NCBI GenBank assembly: GCA_039186015.1
Contig: JBCDAH010000028.1
Coordinates: 1 to 39,003 of the forward strand
Source of the DNA: JBCBWG01 sp039186015
GTDB taxonomy: Bacteria; Pseudomonadota; Alphaproteobacteria; Rhizobiales; Hyphomicrobiaceae
Reading direction: 5' to 3'
Length of the DNA: 39,003 bases
A program made the position numbers and the translations under genes. Below are positions 24,779-32,301 of the stretch, one piece after another. Below the pieces are notes generated by a model. It saw only the letters and a program-made list of their open reading frames with translations. It did no database searches and was not told the DNA's origin. Every line of letters begins with the position of its first letter. Position 1 is the stretch's first letter.

Positions 24779-25039
24779 CTAGCTGGCAGCGCCAGGATTT
24801 GCATCGCCGGAGGTCTCGGAGTCCTGGCTCTGTATCAACGCGTCGCGCGTGACTTGTTCGTTGTCCTTGCGCCAGAAAATGACGGTAAGGACGACAACGG
24901 CCGTACCGGCGAGCAGCGCGAGTACGAAATAGTTGAACTCAATCACATGAAGCCGGGCGCGTCCGCAGAGCCACAGCAGACCCGCAGCTGCGATCATCGC
25001 AGCCCAATGCCATACCTTCCCGAGAAACAACTCTTTCAT
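24779..25039 (-). CDS. Small two-helix membrane protein coupled to the TRAP permease
   Basis: An 86-residue protein with two predicted membrane helices (about 11-27 and 36-56, the second continuing into VIFWRKD) and a polar, acidic C-terminal tail that should lie in the cytoplasm. I do not recognise a named family. Its ATG overlaps the stop of the fused permease gene by four bases (25036-25039), which indicates translational coupling and matched expression. The fused permease already contains a DctQ-like part, so this is not a standard missing subunit. It may be an accessory or stabilising subunit of the transporter, which is inference from position only. Confidence 0.75.
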   Translation of the reverse strand: MKELFLGKVWHWAAMIAAAGLLWLCGRARLHVIEFNYFVLALLAGTAVVVLTVIFWRKDNEQVTRDALIQSQDSETSGDANPGAAS

Positions 25040-27078
25040 CGGACCTGATCTCCCTCAGCCGAAGCCGGCGTCGCGCCTGTTGTGATTTGTGTGTCGCTGA
25101 GCAGGCGCGGGCCCAGGATCATGCCCGCAAGGACGAGGCCTGCAGCGTTCCAGAGAAATCCCGGGAACCCGGCGATTGTCGCGACAGGTGGCAGCAAGAG
25201 CAACGCCGCCGCAACGATCGCCGCAAAACGCTGTGCCGGGTTGAAGCGGCCGCGGCACCACCCTTCAAGGCCGGTCGACAGAACATACAGACCCACAAGC
25301 GCCAACGTCGTGGACACAATCGACAACCAGGTCGGACCGACAAGAAGCAAAGACGGATTATAGGCAAATGCGAGTGGGACGAGATACTTGGCGATACCAA
25401 CTCGCGTGGACTCCACAGCGGTTGCCATCGGGCCGGTTTTGGCAATCGCGGCCGCCGCAAATGCTGCCAGCGCGACCGGCGGCGTGATCGTCGAAACGAC
25501 CCCGAAGTAGAACGCGAACATGTGAGCTGCGATCGGCTCGATACCGCTCTTCACCAAGGCCGGCACGATGAGCGCGGCAACCGTGATGTAGACGGCCGTC
25601 GTCGTGATCCCCATGCCGAGAATAATCGCCGAAACGCCGGTCAGCGACAGCAGGATCAGCAAGTTGCCGCCGGAAATGTCGATGACTTGCTGTGTGAATT
25701 TCAGGCCGAGTCCGGACACGAATACCGATCCAATAATCAGACCGGCGCAGGCGCAAGCGATCGTAACCGGGACCGTGGCGCGCACACCGGCTTCGAAGGC
25801 GGCCAGCACATCTACCGGACTCATACGGGTTTCGCGACGAATGAAACTCAACACAAACAGCGATACAATGCCCCAGAACGCCGACTTCATCGGCGTGTAT
25901 CCAACCAGCAGGAAGGATATGAGCACGGCAAGCGCGATCAAAAGATGCCAACCGCGCTTCAACACATCCCAGGTTTGCGGCAAACGATGGCGCTCGATTT
26001 TGCCGATGCCGTTCTTTTCCGCCTCCAAATGGACCATGAAGTACACAGTCGCGAAGTAGAGAAAGGCAGGGATGATCGCGGCAACGATAATGTTGATGTA
26101 GCTGGTCTCCAGGAACTCAGCCATGATGAAAGCCGCCGCACCCATGATCGGCGGCGTGATTTGTCCGCCGGATGAGGCACAGGCTTCGACGGCTGCGGCA
26201 AACCGGGGTCGGTAGCCGATGTTCCGCATCAGCGGGATGGTGAACGAACCCGTGGTCACCACGTTGGCCACGGCAGACCCGGACACTGTCCCCATGAAGC
26301 CGCTTGCAACGGCCGACGCCTTCGCAGGTCCACCGACGCGATGGCCCGTCAAAGAAACTGCAAGATCAATAAAGAAGCGACCGGCGCCGGATCGGATCAG
26401 CAAAGCACCAAAAATAATGAACAACACGATGTATGTCGCGCAAACATGCAGCGGAATACCGAATACGCCATCGCTGGACATAAACAACGTATCGATGAAT
26501 TTCTCGAGCCGAACCGGTGGCCCGTAGAAAAATCCGAAATAGTAGTTGGCGTATAGCGCATGAAGCACGAAGAAGCCGGTTATAATCACCATCGCCCAAC
26601 CAACGGCGCGGCGGGTCACTTCGAGAATGATGAGCACGAAGAGTCCGCCAACAACAATATCGGCGAACTCCTTTTCACCGTAGCGCATGTGGAATGCGTT
26701 GATGTCGTAGATCGTCCAAATCTGGACGAATATGATCGCGACAATCAAAGTGAGATCGATTGCGAAGCCCAACAGTCTCAAACCGTCGGCTCTTCCGTCT
26801 CCACTTCGGAGCGGTTGCCAGGCAGATGTTCGAAACAGCGGATACATGAACACGGCGAGGAGCAGCATGCCGGTGAGGTGAACGGATCGAAAAGATCGCC
26901 CTTCCGGCGTGCCAAACGCAGCAACATAGAGGTGGAAAATCGCGAGCGCGATTGCGACGACCGAACAGACAAAGTAGATTGTGTTCGCAACCGTCAGGCG
27001 GCGGTCGAGCAGCAGACGCTCGAGAAACCCGTTCTCGTGCGTTTCTTCATACAAGATCGTCTGATCGGTCGCGCTCAT
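25036..27078 (-). CDS. TAXI-type TRAP transporter fused permease (DctQM-like)
   Basis: A 680-residue integral membrane protein of the 4TM/12TM TRAP fusion class. The first part (about 1-190) carries DctQ-like helices. The DctM-like part follows with the family stretches GGPAKASAVASGFMGTVSGS, AVANVVTTGSFTIPLMRNIG, SSGGQITPPIMGAAAFIMAE and GMGITTTAVYITVAALIVPAL. Further helices run to the C-terminus. TRAP transporters take up organic acids using an ion gradient and a periplasmic binding protein, supplied here by the gene at 27224-28183. A strong terminator lies between the two genes, so permease mRNA should be less abundant than binding-protein mRNA. The ATG at 27078 has only a weak Shine-Dalgarno. 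Confidence 0.93.
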   Translation of the reverse strand: MSATDQTILYEETHENGFLERLLLDRRLTVANTIYFVCSVVAIALAIFHLYVAAFGTPEGRSFRSVHLTGMLLLAVFMYPLFRTSAWQPLRSGDGRADGLRLLGFAIDLTLIVAIIFVQIWTIYDINAFHMRYGEKEFADIVVGGLFVLIILEVTRRAVGWAMVIITGFFVLHALYANYYFGFFYGPPVRLEKFIDTLFMSSDGVFGIPLHVCATYIVLFIIFGALLIRSGAGRFFIDLAVSLTGHRVGGPAKASAVASGFMGTVSGSAVANVVTTGSFTIPLMRNIGYRPRFAAAVEACASSGGQITPPIMGAAAFIMAEFLETSYINIIVAAIIPAFLYFATVYFMVHLEAEKNGIGKIERHRLPQTWDVLKRGWHLLIALAVLISFLLVGYTPMKSAFWGIVSLFVLSFIRRETRMSPVDVLAAFEAGVRATVPVTIACACAGLIIGSVFVSGLGLKFTQQVIDISGGNLLILLSLTGVSAIILGMGITTTAVYITVAALIVPALVKSGIEPIAAHMFAFYFGVVSTITPPVALAAFAAAAIAKTGPMATAVESTRVGIAKYLVPLAFAYNPSLLLVGPTWLSIVSTTLALVGLYVLSTGLEGWCRGRFNPAQRFAAIVAAALLLLPPVATIAGFPGFLWNAAGLVLAGMILGPRLLSDTQITTGATPASAEGDQVR

Positions 27079-27170
27079 GGCGTCTCGCGGATTATCTGGC
27101 GGGATGTTATCGATCAGGACGACGCGTCGCGGGGCGCGCCACGAGCCGACTTTCCAGCCGCGTTCAATGG

Positions 27171-27205
27171 AAAAACAAGGCCGGCCGGATATACCGACCA
27201 GCCTT
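27171..27205 (-). terminator. Rho-independent terminator between TAXI binding-protein and permease genes
   Basis: On the minus strand a 12-bp stem (arms 27194-27205 and 27177-27188, two G-U pairs) with a 5-base loop is followed at once by a GTTTTT run (27171-27176). It begins 18 bp after the binding-protein stop and 93 bp before the permease start. This is the best intrinsic terminator in the window. Partial read-through would give the usual excess of binding protein over permease. Confidence 0.85.
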
Positions 27206-27223
27206 AAAACTCAGGCGCTGGAT

Positions 27224-28183
27224 TTAACCTTTCACGCCGAGCTCATCGTAGCATTTCTTCGCGCCGGCATGGACCGGGATCGCAACACCCTTCAGCGCGT
27301 TCTCAAGTTTTACGCGCTTCCACACGCTTTTCACTTCCACGAACTTTGCGTGGTTCGCCCATAGTGATTTGCACATTTTATAGACGAGATCGTCCGGCAC
27401 ATCTTTGTTGACGATCATGTTCACCGTGATGCCAAGCGTATCCAGGTCCTTATCTACGCTCTTGTAGACGCCCTTGGGCATCTTGCCGCGAATAAAGCCT
27501 GGATTGTCGGCAAGGATTTTCTCTAGTTTGTTCGCGTCAACGCCAATGAAGCGAATGCCGGGGCTTTGCTCAAGTTCCAAAAACGATGCCTGTGGCATGT
27601 TCGTTGCGGCCATGAATACATCGATGTGGCCGTCCTTCATAAGCGCGACGGACTCCGTGTAATTGACATGGTGCACCGTGCCGCCGTTCTTGCGGATGTC
27701 TTCAAATGAGATTCCGTATGCCTTGAGAATGGCTTCCGCGAACGCCGTTCCGGTCCACTTCGCTTTGCCGGGACTGATGTTGGCGCCCTTCATGTCCTCA
27801 AACGTCTTGACTTTGCTGTCCTTCCGGACTGCGACCTGGAACATCGAACCGTACAGCGTTGCAAGGTGCCGAACGTTCTTCTGTTCTTTCGAGAATTTGC
27901 CTTTGCCGGTCATGCCGTTGGCGGCCGTGTGGGCGTACGAAAAGCCAACCTCCGCGTCTCCCCCGTTGACCGATAGGACATTCGAGATGCCGCCGCCGGA
28001 CGTATTTGACGTGGTAATGCCGTCAATCTCTTCGTCCAACACCTGCATGATCTTTGCGCCGAGAGGGTACCAGGATCCGCCGGATGGCCCAGATACCATC
28101 CGCACGAACTGGTCTGCGTGGGCGAGCGGCGCCGCCAGCGGCAGCAATATCGCTGCGGCTGCAATTGACTTCAAACCCTTCAT
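27224..28183 (-). CDS. TAXI family TRAP transporter solute-binding protein
   Basis: A 319-residue periplasmic protein. The signal peptide MKGLKSIAAAAILLPLAAP is followed by a likely cut after LAHA (residue 23). The mature part starts DQFVRMVSGPSGGSWYPLGAKI, the TAXI hallmark, followed by NTSGGGISNVLSVNGGDAEVGF (in part the ligand-contact loop), FEDMKGANISPGK and HIDVFMAATNMPQASFLELE. GGAGGAA six bases before the ATG is a strong Shine-Dalgarno. TAXI proteins bind organic acids or amino acids such as glutamate; the ligand here is not evident. It is first in its operon, ahead of a terminator and then the fused permease. Confidence 0.93.
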   Translation of the reverse strand: MKGLKSIAAAAILLPLAAPLAHADQFVRMVSGPSGGSWYPLGAKIMQVLDEEIDGITTSNTSGGGISNVLSVNGGDAEVGFSYAHTAANGMTGKGKFSKEQKNVRHLATLYGSMFQVAVRKDSKVKTFEDMKGANISPGKAKWTGTAFAEAILKAYGISFEDIRKNGGTVHHVNYTESVALMKDGHIDVFMAATNMPQASFLELEQSPGIRFIGVDANKLEKILADNPGFIRGKMPKGVYKSVDKDLDTLGITVNMIVNKDVPDDLVYKMCKSLWANHAKFVEVKSVWKRVKLENALKGVAIPVHAGAKKCYDELGVKG

Positions 28184-28261
28184 GTCACGTTCCTCCAGTG
28201 CCTAACAGCCGTGTTCTTCCGACTCTATAAGTACGGGCACGAGCTTAGCGGCACGAAGCGA

Positions 28262-28300
28262 TCCGTCAACGCGGATTGCACAATCCGCCGCGAGACGGAC
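28262..28300. repeat. Imperfect hairpin upstream of the TAXI binding-protein gene
   Basis: A 7-bp perfect inner stem GCGGATT/AATCCGC around GCAC (28271-28288) is flanked by TCCGTC (28262-28267) and GACGGA (28295-28300), which can extend it. It lies between the DUF6455 stop (28346) and the binding-protein start (28183). No T run follows on the minus strand, so it may be a Rho-type terminator for DUF6455 or a leader structure. Confidence 0.35.
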
Positions 28301-28345
28301 ATAATGCGCCTGATTTGGTCGTCAGAATGGTTGACCAGCCGAAGT

Positions 28346-28753
28346 CTAGGTCCGCGATGACGGCGCCCTCGGGTTCGGAGTGACCTTGGTCTCGAGACCG
28401 GCGTGCGCTATTGCGCTGCGACCATATGGCCGCTGCAAATGCTGACGTCGCGGACCTGGAGCCGCACAGCCATCACTTTCCGGCGCGTCATCGCGGCATA
28501 TCGAGAAGAAGTCGGCGTTCCGGCAGAACGGCGGCGGCAGCGTTCGGCCGTCAGAAGCCGTGAACCAGTCCTTACACGCATCGGCGTGAACGCAGGTCAG
28601 GCACCGATCGTGGGCCAAGCGAACCGCGTTTCCACGGTCCAGTCGCGCTGCAATTGCGAGGTTAACATTGAGAAGAGCGGCCATCCGCTCAAACAGCATG
28701 GCCCGATCCCACACTCGATGAAACATCGGCCATCGTGGCTTAGAACTGCCCAT
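28346..28753 (-). CDS. DUF6455 family small cysteine-rich protein
   Basis: A 135-residue protein. After MLFERMAALLNVNLAIA comes the family signature, RCLTCVHADACKDWF then PPPFCRNADFF: Cys51-x2-Cys54-x5-Cys60 and Cys77, with another Cys at 86, which suggests a small metal site or disulphides. No signal peptide is present, so a cytosolic metal-binding protein is more likely. AGGAGG eight bases before ATG 28753 supports the start. The last 45 or so residues look low in structure and are longer than I expect for the family, so a recent loss of an earlier stop or a late frameshift is possible. Function unknown. Confidence 0.7.
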   Translation of the reverse strand: MGSSKPRWPMFHRVWDRAMLFERMAALLNVNLAIAARLDRGNAVRLAHDRCLTCVHADACKDWFTASDGRTLPPPFCRNADFFSICRDDAPESDGCAAPGPRRQHLQRPYGRSAIAHAGLETKVTPNPRAPSSRT

Positions 28754-28920
28754 CGCCGCGGCCTCCTATCAACGCGCTTCCCAATACTTGTATGATTGGA
28801 ATGCAACATAGGGGCCGGTGCAGAGGTCCACGTTGATACGGGTCAATTCATTCGGCTTTCGCCTGTTTCGGCGGGTCGCGGCTTGGCTACGAAGTCATAC
28901 TTGCCGCACCAATATGCCGA

Positions 28921-29340
28921 CTATGTCACGGAACGTTTGGTCCGCCGGAGTGAAGGCTTCTTGTCTCCTACGACGGGACTAATCACCTGCTTGCGGCGCG
29001 GACTCATCTGACGTGGTGCGCCAAGGAAGCGAACCCCAAGCTCGCCATCCTTGCGCCAAACGACTTCGCATTCGGCCTCGAGACCATCAAGTTCGATGAT
29101 AAGATCGAACGTATCCGGGATCATTTGTGCGTGTGCAGATTTCAGTCTGGCGCCGGTCGCCGAGATATCGCGCACCATGCAATCAATTGACATGTGACGA
29201 TCGGCATAGGCGGCGACGGCACCTTTTAGAACACGCTGGCGCGGCGCCTGGCGTCGCTCGTCGGCATCGACATCAATCGCTTCCGCGGTGGCCGTGAAAA
29301 TCGGGATAATCTTCCCACTCGATTGAGTATGTCTTGCCAT
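28921..29340 (-). CDS. PilZ domain protein (probable c-di-GMP receptor)
   Basis: A 139-residue protein, mostly one PilZ domain. Both c-di-GMP-binding motifs are intact: RxxxR in RRQAPRQRV (Arg30 and Arg34) and D-x-S-x-x-G in RDISATGARL (about 58-63). VVWRKDGELGVRFLG forms the end of the barrel. It ends in a basic tail. ATG 29340 is chosen over TTG 29346. It should bind cyclic di-GMP in the cytosol and act through a partner protein. It stands 348 bp from, and divergent to, the first gene of the surface-sugar locus, so control of polysaccharide output is a reasonable guess but not shown. Confidence 0.88.
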   Translation of the reverse strand: MARHTQSSGKIIPIFTATAEAIDVDADERRQAPRQRVLKGAVAAYADRHMSIDCMVRDISATGARLKSAHAQMIPDTFDLIIELDGLEAECEVVWRKDGELGVRFLGAPRQMSPRRKQVISPVVGDKKPSLRRTKRSVT

Positions 29341-29687
29341 TGCCAAATCGCGCCATAACAGGTTGGACGTCGTTGAGCATCAGCGCACCAGACTCCCCTT
29401 GTGCCAGGCTGACGTGGCACCTCGCAAATCCAGGCGTAAACTGAGGAAAACACTGGATTTAGATAAAGCGGTGCGTTCGCTTTCTCTCTTCTGGCGCGTA
29501 TGCGCGCTCCTGTTACGTTTCCAATGAGATCGATCAACGAGATCGATAGATGTGGATGCCTGCGCGATCAGCTTGTTGCAATAGGGTGTATATGATAGCC
29601 GATCTCAGAAAGCTCCGGTCCAAAGTCTGCAGTTGAGACCACAAATGCGGCGCTCCTTTTTCAGAGCGCCCAGGACATGGGTGGCGC
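29341..29687. other. 347-bp intergenic region between the PilZ and NeuA-like genes
   Basis: This divergent region must hold promoters for both genes. I see a TATGAT (minus-10-like) near 29592 on the plus strand without a good -35 partner, and several GATCGAT-like repeats near 29529-29551. No RNA gene, terminator or further coding stretch is evident. Confidence 0.4.
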
Positions 29688-30419
29688 ATGCGACGTTACG
29701 CTTTCATTCCAGCCCGCAGTGGCTCTAAGGGCCTTCCGAACAAAAACATTTTGCCGATCGACGGGCACCCGCTGCTGGCCTACGCAATTGCGTTTGGCAA
29801 AAAACTGAACGTCGACCGCGTTATCGTCAGCACCGACAGCGAAGAGTATGCGCGGATCGCTCGCGACTACGGCGCGGATTGTCCGTATCTGCGTGGCCCG
29901 GCCGCGAGCCATGACACAGCGATGGAAGAAGACATCATTGCGGATATGGCGCTGGAACTCCCACGTCATGGTATTGAGATGCCGGATGTCTGGATTCGAC
30001 TGAAGCCGACCAATCCGTTTCGCTCTGTCGCGAGTGTGCTTAAGGCGTTGGACGTTCTCGAACGTGACGAAACAATCGACTCCGTCAGGATCGTTAGCGA
30101 AACCGATTGTCGCGTCGTGGTGATCAACAACGACGGCTTCCTGGAGCCGCTGTTGTCGATCTGGGACCCGGGTCGCTCGGTTATGCGGCGCTCCGAGTTT
30201 CCAACGGTCTACAGCCCGTTCAATCTCGACGTACTTCGCCATAAAAACTGGCTGAAGCTTGGAAGCGCATACATGGGGCGCAAGATTTATCCGATTGTTG
30301 AGCATCGAGTTACGGGCGTCGACATCAATGACCAAGATGACTTCGACATTGTGAAGTCCATCATCGAAACCCGGCCCCGTCCTGAGTTCCTGAAGCGTTA
30401 CATCGTTGATGAGTTTTAG
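29688..30419 (+). CDS. Acylneuraminate cytidylyltransferase family protein (NeuA-like CMP-sugar synthetase)
   Basis: A 243-residue enzyme. The N-terminal CTP-binding motif is intact, FIPARSGSKGLPNKNI (about 6-21), followed by VIVSTDSEEYARIARDYGA and, near the end, VTGVDINDQDDFDIV, where the aspartates bind metal. Such enzymes join CMP from CTP to a nonulosonic acid (sialic, legionaminic or pseudaminic acid). No NeuB condensing enzyme or NeuC epimerase is in the window, so the sugar cannot be named. It forms a plus-strand pair with the glycosyltransferase 24 bp downstream. No good Shine-Dalgarno precedes ATG 29688. Confidence 0.88.
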   Translation: MRRYAFIPARSGSKGLPNKNILPIDGHPLLAYAIAFGKKLNVDRVIVSTDSEEYARIARDYGADCPYLRGPAASHDTAMEEDIIADMALELPRHGIEMPDVWIRLKPTNPFRSVASVLKALDVLERDETIDSVRIVSETDCRVVVINNDGFLEPLLSIWDPGRSVMRRSEFPTVYSPFNLDVLRHKNWLKLGSAYMGRKIYPIVEHRVTGVDINDQDDFDIVKSIIETRPRPEFLKRYIVDEF

Positions 30420-30443
30420 GCCGCAGAACAGGCACTGAGGCCT

Positions 30444-31574
30444 ATGGCAATCTCAACTTTGCAGACGCATACCAAACTCGGGTTCGGAGGTGTGCGCCGC
30501 ACCTTTGACACGCGGGTCACCCGAGCGGACATCTTGGATCCGTTTTTTGCAGTCTACCGATCGACAAATCGCCTGATCGCCCGAACGACGTCTGCGGTGG
30601 CCCTGAAGGCGCAGGACAGAAGCCGAGCGTGCCGCTTCTTTTTCGTCCTGCACAATTCTAACCACTTCAACATCCTGCACCCGTCGATGGTGCAAATCGC
30701 GAATGCAGGCTTCGATGTGTGTGCCGTGGTGTTGCCGAAGCGCCGGGACTATCCGGTTGTGCGCAACTGCCTGAATGAAGCCGGCATAGCGGATGTCCCT
30801 GTCATGGAGCTTCCCACTCAGGTTGGCATTGGCGACGTGGTTTGCACCTGCTCAGACGGCGGCCCGCCGGAGCTGAGGGCTGCACTCGGCTCCGTCGCGC
30901 GGCGCGGCGCACATCTGGTCGGTGTTGTCGAAGGTGCGAGATACTCGCGTCGGCAGTTTCAACGCGCTCACACCGTCTTGTGCTGGGGTCCGTCCGGCGA
31001 GAGTTTATGGCGTGCTCGAGCCCGCGTTGCCGGTTCACCGATCATCGAAGGCGCACACGGCCGATCCCGCGTTCCGGCGGAGCATCGCCGCGTTTTGATC
31101 AATTACAAGTTTCAACCCGGTGAAACGGACCACGACTTCGCCTGGGCGCATGCCGCAATCGACGCCGCTCGCCGTATCGATCCGAACACCCTCGTGAGCG
31201 TTCATCCGCGAACCTATGATATTCCAAGCGGCCTCACCCTGGCAAACCAATCGCTCAATGAACTCTTGCCGCAGGCCTCGCTGCTGGTGAGCCGCGCATC
31301 GACCGTCATCTACGAAGCGTTGGCGATGAACATTCCGGTGATTTACTTTCCGGCATCTGGAGAAAACCGGGCGGAGTTCGCAGATTTCGGCGCGGCGTTT
31401 CCTGTAGCGGAGACAGCTCAAGAACTGATCGATGCCTGCGCTGCGTTTGCGCGCCATGAAACCAGTTTCGCAAACCCGGCCAGCTTTTTGGATCGACATC
31501 TCTCGATTGATCCAAACCGATCGGCAAGCGCGCGCATTTCAGACTATCTTCTCCAGCTGGCAGGCGGCACATAG
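30444..31574 (+). CDS. GT-B-fold glycosyltransferase or glycerophosphotransferase-like protein
   Basis: A 376-residue protein with an N-terminal extension of about 70 residues and then a two-domain GT-B-like fold. The clearest part is near the C-terminus: NELLPQASLLVSRASTVIYE then ALAMNIPVIYFP, the donor-site pattern shared by CDP-glycerol glycerophosphotransferases, capsule synthases and UDP-GlcNAc 2-epimerase-like proteins. VLINYKFQPGETDHDFAWAH and VSVHPRTYD lie before it. It is 24 bp after the NeuA-like gene, so a transferase using that enzyme's CMP-sugar is a likely role (inference). It converges with the acyltransferase gene; the two stops are only 14 bp apart. The exact family is uncertain. 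Confidence 0.7.
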   Translation: MAISTLQTHTKLGFGGVRRTFDTRVTRADILDPFFAVYRSTNRLIARTTSAVALKAQDRSRACRFFFVLHNSNHFNILHPSMVQIANAGFDVCAVVLPKRRDYPVVRNCLNEAGIADVPVMELPTQVGIGDVVCTCSDGGPPELRAALGSVARRGAHLVGVVEGARYSRRQFQRAHTVLCWGPSGESLWRARARVAGSPIIEGAHGRSRVPAEHRRVLINYKFQPGETDHDFAWAHAAIDAARRIDPNTLVSVHPRTYDIPSGLTLANQSLNELLPQASLLVSRASTVIYEALAMNIPVIYFPASGENRAEFADFGAAFPVAETAQELIDACAAFARHETSFANPASFLDRHLSIDPNRSASARISDYLLQLAGGT

Positions 31575-31588
31575 CCGGAGGATAAACA

Positions 31589-32254
31589 CTATGCCTCTTG
31601 CACGAGCGGTCGCGCGGGATTTCCCACAACCGTCGCGCCGGGGGCGACGTCTTTCGTGACGACCGCGCCCATGCCGACAACCGCACCGCGCCCGATGATC
31701 ATCGGGCGGTCCATGGTGCCTTGGCGAATGACCGCCCCTGAACCGATATAAGCATGGTCTTCGATCACGATGTTGCCGTTGCATTTGACGCCGGGCGCGA
31801 ACGTGACGAAGTCGCCGATCCTGCAATCGTGTTCGACGTAGCTGTAGAGGTTCGCGTGGAACTGGATGCCAATTGTGATGTTCGACGTCAGCGTGACAAA
31901 CGGACTGAGCAGTGCGCCGACACCAATCTGAACGTCATCCATGATGACCGTCTGCTGCGCGCGAATGCTGAGCGGCTTGATCCCTGCCGCGATGATGCGC
32001 TCGTATATCTGTTCGCGAACGCGGCTATTCGCGATCGCGATGGCCACATAGTGATCCTCCGCTTCGAGCGCGCAGAACTGCTCGAAACTCAAAACGCTGT
32101 GGCCATTGACGGTAGGTGACGCGCCGGCATTGTCATCAATGAAGCGGACAGCGTCTAGCTCAACGGATTGCGCGCCGAGTTGGGCGCGGGCAAGCGGCAT
32201 AATCCCTCGCGCGCAGCCGCCGGTTCCAAACACGCCGTAAACTGCCTTTCGCAT
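31589..32254 (-). CDS. PglD/NeuD-like sugar acyltransferase (left-handed beta helix)
   Basis: A 221-residue protein of the PglD/NeuD family: a small N-terminal Rossmann-like part (VYGVFGTGGCARGIMPLA) and a C-terminal hexapeptide left-handed beta helix, seen as repeats such as VQIGVGALLSPFVTLTSNIT, IGDFVTFAPGVKCNGNI and GRGAVVGMGAVVTKDV. PglD acetylates the 4-amino group of UDP-4-amino-4,6-dideoxy-GlcNAc using acetyl-CoA; NeuD O-acetylates sialic acid. Both are possible, but the PglE-like aminotransferase 47 bp upstream and the PglC-like gene beyond it favour the PglD role. The start is taken at ATG 32254; eight more codons are open upstream. Confidence 0.87.
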   Translation of the reverse strand: MRKAVYGVFGTGGCARGIMPLARAQLGAQSVELDAVRFIDDNAGASPTVNGHSVLSFEQFCALEAEDHYVAIAIANSRVREQIYERIIAAGIKPLSIRAQQTVIMDDVQIGVGALLSPFVTLTSNITIGIQFHANLYSYVEHDCRIGDFVTFAPGVKCNGNIVIEDHAYIGSGAVIRQGTMDRPMIIGRGAVVGMGAVVTKDVAPGATVVGNPARPLVQEA

Positions 32255-32301
32255 GGATGACCTAACGACCTTCTGCACGCTCCATTCCGATCACGCCTGC
32301 C

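Noticed and set aside
25087..26175. 362-codon plus-strand frame inside the TRAP permease
   Set aside because: It is the antisense shadow of a long, well-recognised permease gene, rich in Arg, His and Asn with no domain.
29661..30335. 224-codon minus-strand frame opposite the NeuA-like gene
   Set aside because: Antisense of a gene with intact CTP-binding motif; no family features.
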